This document shows, in pieces, positions 31,762 to 39,953 of a stretch of DNA of 64,000 nucleotides; position 1 is the stretch's first letter, and each line of letters opens with the position of its first letter. Under the pieces are notes generated by a model that searched no databases, had not been told where the DNA came from, and saw only the letters and a program-made list of their open reading frames with translations. The stretch is from Sphingobacterium prati (GTDB taxonomy: Bacteria; Bacteroidota; Bacteroidia; Sphingobacteriales; Sphingobacteriaceae), in assembly GCF_013167215.1 (NCBI RefSeq), contig NZ_JABJWY010000037.1:74050-138049 (forward strand), written 5' to 3'. A program made the translations under genes and the position numbers.

Positions 31762-34700
31762 ATGTTTAACCATTATATAAAATTAAGTGTTGTCGGTGTA
31801 CTGTTGGTGATTGCCGATAAACAGACCGCCCAAGCCAGCTGGTATCCACGGCTCCGCGAGACAGCCTCAGGGAATGAGGAGCGGGCGATAGGGAAATTTC
31901 CGAAAATTGTGGATGAATATGGTAAGCCGATTTCAGGTGCTAAGGTCTATGACGCCGGGCGGCAGCTTATCGGTGAGACCGATGAAAATGGAGATTTCTC
32001 CCCGTCAGGCCATGTTACGCATGAAGTCTTATGGGTGGAATATCCGGGATATTATAGAAAGAGGATAAAGGGAGGTGCCGAAAAACTGGTGTCTCTCGTG
32101 CCGGCCGTACTTCAAAGTGCAGACTCCTTGCGTATAGGCTATGAAAAAAAGAAAAGTTCGGAGTTCCTTGGATCCGTTTCGGTAGTCTATAACAGTCAGA
32201 TCAAAGATGTACCGACATCCTTGTATTTGAATGCGCTTACAGGCCGGATGCCGGGGCTGTTTACCCAGGAGGTCAGCGGGTTTCGGTCACCGAGCATGAC
32301 CGCAATCACCGCTAATGATCTGGCGGGATCTCTCCCTTCGGATGCCGTGAAATATCGTTCCAGCATCGGTGACAATACTGAAATTGGCTTCAACCTAAGG
32401 GGACAAAGTCCGGTGACTATGATCGACGGTGTACAGCGGGATATCTATTCCATAGATCCCGAAAACATCGAATCGGTGACCGTGATCAAAGATGCACTGT
32501 CCAGCATTTTATTGGGACAACGGAGTTCCAGAGGGATATTGCAGGTAACGACGAAAAAAGGACAGGCAGGACCACCAAGGATCAGCTTTACAGCACAAAC
32601 AGGAATCCAGCAATCGTTGAAAATGCCGCAGCCCTTGAACGCTTATCAGTATGCCTATCTCTATAACGAAGCACTACTTAATGCGGGGCGGCAACCCGTG
32701 TATGGTTCGGACGATTTTAAAGCCTTTAGGGATGGAACCAATTCCTTGTTTTTCCCGGATGTCAACTGGTATAACGCAGTCGTACGGGACAATAACCCAA
32801 TCACCAAATATAACCTTGGCGTGAAGGGCGGAATCAAAAATGCACGTTATGCCCTTTCGCTAAGCTACCTGAACCAATATGGTCTATTTAAATCGGATGA
32901 TAAATTTGACTACGAGACCAATGTACAGAATAAACGTTATCTCATCAATAGTGCCATTGATGTGGATGTAACTGATGACTTAACGATTGGACTGCAGTTT
33001 TTTGGAAAAATACAGGATGGCAGACAGCCGGGGGCAAAAACAGGATCAATTTTATCGGCTTTGTACAATACACCGAACAACGCATATCCAATTTTTAATC
33101 CAGACCAATCTTATGGCGGTTCCTCAGTCTATCGAACCAATTTGTACCAGCTTGCGACGGGATCAGGTTATCTGTTGGATAATACGAGGGATCTGCTGGC
33201 TAATCTCGATTTTAATTATAAGCTTGACAAATTTGTTCCCGGGCTGTATGCAAAGGGTAAATTAAATGTTTCCTCGACTTCGTCGAGCCTCATTGACCGC
33301 AATCGCCAACAGCCGGTGTATGACCTAAGCTATAACGAGCAAAAAGAACTCGTGTATGTACGTTATGGAACAATAGCGGATCAGCCAAATTCATTTGCGA
33401 CCACTTCCACCGCAAATTTTTTCTATTTCCAAGGGGCGCTGGGCTATGATAAACAAGTGAGTGAGAAACATCGTGTCGGAGCAAAACTGTTTATGGACAG
33501 GCAAACGGCCAATTATCAGTTTGACTTACCTGCCATCTATACCAACTTTGCGGCGACAGCAAACTATGCCTATCAGGATAAGTACTTTGCTGAAGTAGCC
33601 TTAAACTATTCTGGCTTCAATCGTTTTATGCCGGGAAAACAATACGGGCTATTTTATGCTTTTGGCTTGGGTTGGGATATGATGCAGGAAGACTTTCTGA
33701 AGGAGAAAACGGATTGGCTTTCTCAACTGAAATGGCGCGCCACTTTCGGGCGGACGGGCAATACCAACGAAGCAGCCCTAGGTTATTACAGCTGGCGTGC
33801 CTCATATGGACAGGATGGTGCGAACGGCTATGACTTTGGCTCGGAATACGCTTACACCAATAGCTTGATCGAAAAAGGACTTGCCAACATTGAGGGCACC
33901 TGGGAAAAAGGAAATAAATTCAACATCGGTTTGGATGCTGCATTCTGGCATTCAACACTGAAATTGACAGCCGACTATTTTAGAGATACTTATTTTGACC
34001 TATTGCAACAGCGCGGATCGACCATTGACTTGATCGGTATTGGATATCCGAATGAAAATATTGGTAAAAACCGTTATGAAGGGCAGGAAATCAGTTTGAC
34101 CTATCAAAATAATTTCGGTGAGTTTAACTATTTCATTACCGCTAATGCATCACGTATGAAGACCCAAGTGCTGTATATGAACGAGGTTTTCCAGCAATAC
34201 GATTGGAACCGGCGTACGGGAATGCCCGTGGGCCAGACATTTGGTTACCGTGCGGATGGGCTAATCCAGACGCAGGAAGAAGCCGATCATGCACCGTTGT
34301 TATCGGGGAATAAGGTGTATCCTGGTGATGTCAAACTGGTGGACCTGAATGGAGACGGTATCATCAACCAGTACGATCAAACGGCCATTGGCAATACAAA
34401 ACCACTCGTTTATTTTGGCACTACCGTAGGATTCAATGTTGCGGGGTTTGATTTCAGCGTATTGCTTCAGGGGGTATTAAACCGTAGTTACCAACAGACG
34501 GATTATTCCTTCGGAAATACTGGCGACGGACAGGGATTTGATTATATGCTGGGACGTTGGACACCGGAAACCGGTACTGCTGCAACTTATCCAAGGCTGA
34601 CGCTGGGACCCGATCCGACCAATACACAAAATATTTCGAGCTACTGGACCCGTTCGGGGGAATATCTTCGGGTCAGGAACCTGGATGTCGGCTATACATT

Positions 34701-34869
34701 GCCCTTCAATTGGACAAAGCGGGCGAAGCTATCCTCGGTACGCATTTTTGCAAACGCGCAAAACCTGTTCACTTTTACCCCCTATGGACGTCTGGATCCT
34801 GAAATCTCATCAGGTACAGCTTATCCAGCACAGCGGATCATAAGCTTTGGTGTAAACGTGAAATTATAA
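31762..34869 (+). CDS. SusC-like TonB-dependent receptor, divergent plug
   Basis: 1035 residues. Signal peptide near 5-25 (LSVVGVLLVIADKQTAQA), then a carboxypeptidase-regulatory-like beta domain (IVDEYGKPISGAKVYDAG) and a plug domain with VTMIDGVQRDIYSIDPENIESVTVIKDA. The 22-strand barrel ends in ...AQRIISFGVNVKL. The usual SusC signature after the N-terminal domain (E-x-V-V-V-V-G-Y-G-T) is missing; the equivalent region reads SLRIGYEKKKSSEFLGSVSVV. It is still a full-length receptor. It pairs either with the SusD upstream (28555) or with the SusD that follows by 148 bp. It imports oligosaccharides across the outer membrane with TonB energy. Confidence 0.92.
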   Translation: MFNHYIKLSVVGVLLVIADKQTAQASWYPRLRETASGNEERAIGKFPKIVDEYGKPISGAKVYDAGRQLIGETDENGDFSPSGHVTHEVLWVEYPGYYRKRIKGGAEKLVSLVPAVLQSADSLRIGYEKKKSSEFLGSVSVVYNSQIKDVPTSLYLNALTGRMPGLFTQEVSGFRSPSMTAITANDLAGSLPSDAVKYRSSIGDNTEIGFNLRGQSPVTMIDGVQRDIYSIDPENIESVTVIKDALSSILLGQRSSRGILQVTTKKGQAGPPRISFTAQTGIQQSLKMPQPLNAYQYAYLYNEALLNAGRQPVYGSDDFKAFRDGTNSLFFPDVNWYNAVVRDNNPITKYNLGVKGGIKNARYALSLSYLNQYGLFKSDDKFDYETNVQNKRYLINSAIDVDVTDDLTIGLQFFGKIQDGRQPGAKTGSILSALYNTPNNAYPIFNPDQSYGGSSVYRTNLYQLATGSGYLLDNTRDLLANLDFNYKLDKFVPGLYAKGKLNVSSTSSSLIDRNRQQPVYDLSYNEQKELVYVRYGTIADQPNSFATTSTANFFYFQGALGYDKQVSEKHRVGAKLFMDRQTANYQFDLPAIYTNFAATANYAYQDKYFAEVALNYSGFNRFMPGKQYGLFYAFGLGWDMMQEDFLKEKTDWLSQLKWRATFGRTGNTNEAALGYYSWRASYGQDGANGYDFGSEYAYTNSLIEKGLANIEGTWEKGNKFNIGLDAAFWHSTLKLTADYFRDTYFDLLQQRGSTIDLIGIGYPNENIGKNRYEGQEISLTYQNNFGEFNYFITANASRMKTQVLYMNEVFQQYDWNRRTGMPVGQTFGYRADGLIQTQEEADHAPLLSGNKVYPGDVKLVDLNGDGIINQYDQTAIGNTKPLVYFGTTVGFNVAGFDFSVLLQGVLNRSYQQTDYSFGNTGDGQGFDYMLGRWTPETGTAATYPRLTLGPDPTNTQNISSYWTRSGEYLRVRNLDVGYTLPFNWTKRAKLSSVRIFANAQNLFTFTPYGRLDPEISSGTAYPAQRIISFGVNVKL

Positions 34870-35017
34870 ACCTTAGAAATCAACAATGATGAAATATTCC
34901 TATTCAAACCACATACATGCTGAGGAGCACGAAGTATCATGCAGATCGTCTGAAATAAAACCTATTCCTAAAATGGACCTGGGCTTCCGCATGGCCTTTA
35001 AATTACCAATCATTCGT

Positions 35018-36700
35018 ATGAAATATGATCAGTTAAAATGGGTGCTTGTAGTCGGAGTTGCGATCGGGATCTTCTCCTGTAAAAGCGACCTAGAGGAAGA
35101 GCCTATCGAGCTGCAGACACTGGACCAGGTGTTTGACCGACGGGATTCGGCCGGCGTAAATGCAAACCGGTTTCTGACCGATTGCTACCGTTATCTGCCC
35201 AGCCTAGGGAATCGGGTCGGTGGAGATTTCCTTGACGCAGCCACGGATGATGCGGTTTCCTCCAATCCGACCAACACATCGGTACAGCAGTTGGCAACAG
35301 GTTCTTATACTTCGGATAATTATCAGGACAACCTCTGGGCATCTTGGTATCAGGGGATTCGAAAGACCAGCATTTTTATTCAAAATATTGATCGGGTACC
35401 AGTAAAAGGGAAGCTGGAAAATGGTACGCCCATGCCGCGTGTATGGAAAGCCGAAGCAAAATTTATGCGTGCCCTATTTTATTTTGAATTGGTCAAGCGA
35501 TATGGCGGGGTACCCCTGATGGGCGATAAGGTATACCAGCTGAACGATGATATTGAGTTGCCGCGGGCAAGCTTCGAAGAATGCGTCAACTATATTGTGG
35601 GGGAATGTGACGCAATAAAAGATAGTTTACGTACTGATCCATTTAATCTGGCTTTTTATGGAAGGCCTACGGAGGCGGCGGCCATGGCGCTAAAATCCCG
35701 TGTGCTCCTGTATGCTGCCAGTCCATTGTTCAACGGTGGAAATAGCAATGGACAGAATATTCTTACGGGGTATACGGTATTTTCTGCTGCGCGATGGCAG
35801 TTGGCCGAGAATGCGGCCAAAGACTTGATGGACCTAAACCTGTTTAAGCTCGAACCGCAGTTTAAAGATGTCTTTATCACACGCAACAATGAACGAATCT
35901 TTTCCAAACAAGGTGGCAATAATACCAGTTTTGAAAATAACAATGGTCCCGTGGGTTATGCCAATGGAGTGAACAATGGTCGAACTAGTCCTACCCAGGA
36001 ACTTGTAGACGCCTTTGGGATGAGTAACGGTCTGAAAATTACGGACGAAAATTCAGGCTATGATCCTAACGATCCTTATGTAGGGCGCGACAGCCGCTTC
36101 TACGCAACTGTTTTTTATAATGGCGCCCCCTGGTTAAATCGTCCTGTACAAACCTTTGAGGGGGGATCCGATAAACCAGGTGGATCCAAGCAACAGACAA
36201 AAACGGGCTATTACCTCCGCAAGTTTATGGGAAATTTTGAAGCCCTGGCAAACTATAGTAATGTAAACCATGACTTTATCCTGTTCCGTTATGCTGAAAT
36301 ATTGTTGAATTATGCTGAAGCACGAAATGAACGTTTGGAAAGACCTGATGTCAATGTCTATCGCGCTGTTGAACAAATACGACAACGGGCAGGGCTGATT
36401 CCCTATCAGCTTGCCGAAGGATTGACCAAAGCAGAAATGCGGGAGCTGATCTACCTCGAACGGCGAAAGGAACTGGCCTTTGAGGAGCATCGCTTTTACG
36501 ATGTGCGAAGGTGGAAAATAGCCGAAGAGGAGTTTAATAAGGAGCTACACGCCACAGTCATTTATCAAACGGGAACCGGGGCGATCAGGCAGTCACTTCC
36601 TATTCTGAAAATGACATTTGATACGAAGATGTACTTGGCTCCCATTCCATTTTCGGAAGTGATCAAAAATCCAAAAATGGTACAGAACCCCGGCTGGTAA
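35018..36700 (+). CDS. SusD/RagB-family nutrient-binding lipoprotein
   Basis: 560 residues from the ATG at 35018. This start puts the lipoprotein signal (QLKWVLVVGVAIGIFSC, Cys21) at the N-terminus. A longer in-frame start at 34886 would add 44 polar residues ahead of it and is unlikely. Hallmarks are AKFMRALFYFELVKRYGGVPLMGD, RYAEILLNYAEARNER, ERRKELAFEEHRFYDVRRWK and the terminal MVQNPGW. It closely parallels the first SusD (28555) in motif order. It is encoded between two SusC genes, so its true partner cannot be decided from order alone. It binds glycan on the cell surface. Confidence 0.95.
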   Translation: MKYDQLKWVLVVGVAIGIFSCKSDLEEEPIELQTLDQVFDRRDSAGVNANRFLTDCYRYLPSLGNRVGGDFLDAATDDAVSSNPTNTSVQQLATGSYTSDNYQDNLWASWYQGIRKTSIFIQNIDRVPVKGKLENGTPMPRVWKAEAKFMRALFYFELVKRYGGVPLMGDKVYQLNDDIELPRASFEECVNYIVGECDAIKDSLRTDPFNLAFYGRPTEAAAMALKSRVLLYAASPLFNGGNSNGQNILTGYTVFSAARWQLAENAAKDLMDLNLFKLEPQFKDVFITRNNERIFSKQGGNNTSFENNNGPVGYANGVNNGRTSPTQELVDAFGMSNGLKITDENSGYDPNDPYVGRDSRFYATVFYNGAPWLNRPVQTFEGGSDKPGGSKQQTKTGYYLRKFMGNFEALANYSNVNHDFILFRYAEILLNYAEARNERLERPDVNVYRAVEQIRQRAGLIPYQLAEGLTKAEMRELIYLERRKELAFEEHRFYDVRRWKIAEEEFNKELHATVIYQTGTGAIRQSLPILKMTFDTKMYLAPIPFSEVIKNPKMVQNPGW

Positions 36701-36771
36701 TTGGCTTATTTACGTAAGCCGAAGAAGGCTGCGCGAATGGCTTTAATCATGAAAAAATAAAATATAAACGG

Positions 36772-39700
36772 ATGAAAAAGAGCATATATCTGTTAACAAT
36801 AATGGTTTTGACGCCATTTATACTATTGGCGCAATCCATGGTGAATGGTATTGTCAAAAATAGTTCTGGCCCCTTGGTGGGTGTATCGGTGCAGGAGAAA
36901 GGAGGGGGAGCCACACAAACAGATCAAAATGGACGGTTTAAATTGGCCTTACGAGGTACTAAGGTCTTAGTGTTTACAAGTGTAGGATATAATACCCAGC
37001 AACGAGACGTGAAGCAGGGTGAAAATATCGAAGTGATTATGCAATCCAGCAGCCAGGATATTGATGAGGTGGTGGTAGTGGGATTTGGTACGACGAAAAA
37101 GATCACTAGCACGGGCGCAGTCAGTTCAATAAAGGGGGCAGATATCCGTCAGGTACCAACGTCGAGCGTACAGAATGCACTGGCTGGAAGATTGCCCGGA
37201 TTTGTGTCGGTACAACGTTCTGGCCAACCCGGTAAGGATGCTTCGGATTTTTATATCCGTGGTGTCAGTTCGCTAAACCCAGAAGGAAACCAGCCGCTGA
37301 TCATTGTCGATGATATTGAATATACCTATGAACAATTGTCGCAGATCAATGTCAATGAGATCGAAAGTATTTCGATCTTAAAGGATGCATCGACGACAGC
37401 AGTCTTTGGTATAAAGGGAGCCAATGGTGTATTGGTTGTCAAAACACGGCGGGGTGAATCGGGAAGGCCAAAGATCAATGCGCGTGTCGAATCAGGTATG
37501 CAGAGCCCGGTCACAAAATTGAAGTTTTTGAATGCCTATGAAAGTGCGCTCTTATGGAATGAAGCGATAGCAAATACGGTGGGTGACAATTCCAATCAGC
37601 CTTTTAGTGAAGCAGATTTGGCACATTTCCGTTCGGGGGACGATCCTTATGGTCATCCCGATATCAATTGGTACGATCGGATCTTTAAACCATCGAGCCA
37701 ACAATACAATACAAATATTGATATCACTGGCGGTGGTGAGAGTATTAAATATTTTGTGTCGGGTGGTGCTTTCTCCCAAAATGGAAACCTTTACAATTTT
37801 GAAAATGAGGGCGACAAGGTCAATAATAACTATTATTACCGTCGTTTCAACTTACGGTCGAATCTGGATGTACAGGCGACAAGGACACTCAAATTACGTT
37901 TGGATTTCCGGGCAAACTTCAATCGCATTAATTCGCCCAGAGCGGGAAATATCGTTGGTGAGGTGTTCAATTTTAATAAGATAAGACCTTGGTCAGCACC
38001 TTTTATCAATCCAAATGGTTCATTCACTTATGCCAGCGATACGCAGGAGTTGCTTCCGACCATCAATGCACGCCTGGCAGCAGCTGGTTATAGCTTGGAT
38101 CGACGCAACGACATCAATATTTTATTTGGCGGGACGCAGGAACTCAACGCTTGGTTAAAAGGGCTTTCTTTTTCGACCCGTGTAGCCTATGCCAGCGTCG
38201 AGTCAAACGGCCGTGAGCAGGCCCGTGATGAAATCCCGGTCTATCGTTATGACCCAAGCTCGGGCAGTTACCAGCTGAAAGGTGGGGCACCTTATGTGCT
38301 GGGAAATTATACCCTGCGGGCGTATCAGGGGGATTATAACAGTCGGGTGAATGTGCAGGCCAACTTCAACTATGCGCGAACTTTTGGGGATCATGCGGTG
38401 ACAGCACTCTTACTGTATAATCGGGAATCCTATAAAACAAAGGGGGATAAGAAAACCAACTGGATTCCACAGAATTTTGAGGGCTATACCTTTCGGGCAG
38501 GATACAACTTTAAAGAGAAGTTCTTGTTGGATGCGACGGCGGCATACAATGGGTCGGACCGTTTTCAGGCGGCACAGCGTTATGGTCTTTTTCCGGCGGT
38601 GTCAGCGGGTTATAATCTAGCTAAGGAATCGTTTTTCAAAGACGCCTTTAGCTTTGTGGAGCTCTTTAAATTGCGGGCTTCCTATGGAATCGTTGGTTCT
38701 GACAAGGTTGCCGGTGATCGTTACTTGTACCAACAAGTATACAATGAGGGTGGAAACTATTCGTTTGGTGAAACCCATCAGCCTTCACTGATTATCACGG
38801 AAGGAAATCTGGGAAATAATAATGTCACTTGGGAAAAACAGAAGTCATTTGATGTTGGGCTTGATGTCAATCTTTGGAAAAACAAGTTTTCCATGACCAT
38901 TGACTATTTTAATAATTTACGGTATGATCAGCTCGTTACTTCACAGTCGCTTTTCCAACATATCGGTGTAGGCGTGTCGCCATCAAATATTGCGAAGGTA
39001 CGCAATCGGGGAGTGGAATTGGAATTGAATGTAAACAACAATATCGGTGCGTTTAATTATAATATCAAAGGGGTATTGACGTATTTCAAAAATAAGATCT
39101 TGTTTCAGGATGAACCGGCACCAGCTTATCCTTGGCTGCGGCTGACAGGGCAGCAGATCAATCAACCATTGGGCTATCTGTACGATGGTTTCTATACCGA
39201 TGAAAATATCGGTACAAGCCCAAAACCATCAGGAGGATATGCGGTGCAGCCTGGTGACCTGCGGTATAAGGACCTCAATAACGATGGTGTAATTGATGAC
39301 TATGATCGAACGGTGATCGGTAAGCCCAATGTTCCGAATACCAGTTTTGGGCTTACCCTGGGGGGAAGCTACAAAGGTTTTAGTTTTAATGTGCTGTTGC
39401 AGGGAACTACCGGATACAGTTTCAGTGTTCAGGGAAGTGGTATTGAGCCTTTTCAAAGTCAGTTTCAACCTATACATCAAGAACGCTGGACTGCGCAAAC
39501 AGCCTCTACAGCTAAATTTCCACGCTTAACGACCAATCCGACAACGATTAATAGCCCCTCAACCTATATGTCTGATTTCTGGCTTATTGATGCGACCTAT
39601 TTACGTTTGAAGACAGTCGAACTGGGCTACCAGTTGCCAAATAAATGGTTACCATTTAAGATGAACAATGCGCGCTTATATCTGAGCGGATATAATCTGC

Positions 39701-39816
39701 TGACCTGGACGAATTATTCGTTATATCAACAGGATCCTGAGGTGACCTCCAACAGTGCTGGAGATGCCTATCAGAATCAACGTGTCGTCAATCTGGGTAT
39801 ACAGATCGGGCTTTAA
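36772..39816 (+). CDS. SusC-like TonB-dependent receptor
   Basis: 1014 residues with a signal peptide (LTIMVLTPFILLAQ). A carboxypeptidase-D-like regulatory domain (VNGIVKNSSGPLVGVSVQEK, about 23-105) is followed by the canonical SusC motif IDEVVVVGFGTTKK. Next come the plug (AGRLPGFVSVQRSGQPGKD, PLIIVDDIEYTYEQLSQINVNEIESISILKDAS) and the outer-membrane barrel ending RVVNLGIQIGL. It is the last gene of the mannan-type locus, 71 bp after SusD. A 19-bp-stem hairpin follows, shared with the convergent rhamnosidase gene. It transports oligosaccharides in concert with one of the two SusD proteins. Confidence 0.96.
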   Translation: MKKSIYLLTIMVLTPFILLAQSMVNGIVKNSSGPLVGVSVQEKGGGATQTDQNGRFKLALRGTKVLVFTSVGYNTQQRDVKQGENIEVIMQSSSQDIDEVVVVGFGTTKKITSTGAVSSIKGADIRQVPTSSVQNALAGRLPGFVSVQRSGQPGKDASDFYIRGVSSLNPEGNQPLIIVDDIEYTYEQLSQINVNEIESISILKDASTTAVFGIKGANGVLVVKTRRGESGRPKINARVESGMQSPVTKLKFLNAYESALLWNEAIANTVGDNSNQPFSEADLAHFRSGDDPYGHPDINWYDRIFKPSSQQYNTNIDITGGGESIKYFVSGGAFSQNGNLYNFENEGDKVNNNYYYRRFNLRSNLDVQATRTLKLRLDFRANFNRINSPRAGNIVGEVFNFNKIRPWSAPFINPNGSFTYASDTQELLPTINARLAAAGYSLDRRNDINILFGGTQELNAWLKGLSFSTRVAYASVESNGREQARDEIPVYRYDPSSGSYQLKGGAPYVLGNYTLRAYQGDYNSRVNVQANFNYARTFGDHAVTALLLYNRESYKTKGDKKTNWIPQNFEGYTFRAGYNFKEKFLLDATAAYNGSDRFQAAQRYGLFPAVSAGYNLAKESFFKDAFSFVELFKLRASYGIVGSDKVAGDRYLYQQVYNEGGNYSFGETHQPSLIITEGNLGNNNVTWEKQKSFDVGLDVNLWKNKFSMTIDYFNNLRYDQLVTSQSLFQHIGVGVSPSNIAKVRNRGVELELNVNNNIGAFNYNIKGVLTYFKNKILFQDEPAPAYPWLRLTGQQINQPLGYLYDGFYTDENIGTSPKPSGGYAVQPGDLRYKDLNNDGVIDDYDRTVIGKPNVPNTSFGLTLGGSYKGFSFNVLLQGTTGYSFSVQGSGIEPFQSQFQPIHQERWTAQTASTAKFPRLTTNPTTINSPSTYMSDFWLIDATYLRLKTVELGYQLPNKWLPFKMNNARLYLSGYNLLTWTNYSLYQQDPEVTSNSAGDAYQNQRVVNLGIQIGL

Positions 39817-39858
39817 CAGTAAGTGATCAGGTTTAAATAATACGCTTACAGGTTTAAA

Positions 39859-39900
39859 AATAATAAGCGGGACCAAATAGTTTTGGTCCCGCTTATTATT
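39859..39900. terminator. Bidirectional terminator between SusC and GH78
   Basis: Perfect 19-bp stem with arms 39859-39877 and 39882-39900. The core GCGGGACC pairs with GGTCCCGC, the arms have A/T-rich outer ends, and the loop is 4 bases. It sits between two convergent genes and has A/T tracts on both sides, suiting termination in both directions. Confidence 0.8.
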
Positions 39901-39953
39901 TTGAGGCGACTTGGCGGATCCGGATTACCCGCTCAGTTTTTTTAGTAGTTGGA

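Noticed and set aside
34886..35017. 44-codon N-terminal extension of the second SusD
   Set aside because: It would bury the lipoprotein signal peptide behind polar residues, so the ATG at 35018 is preferred.
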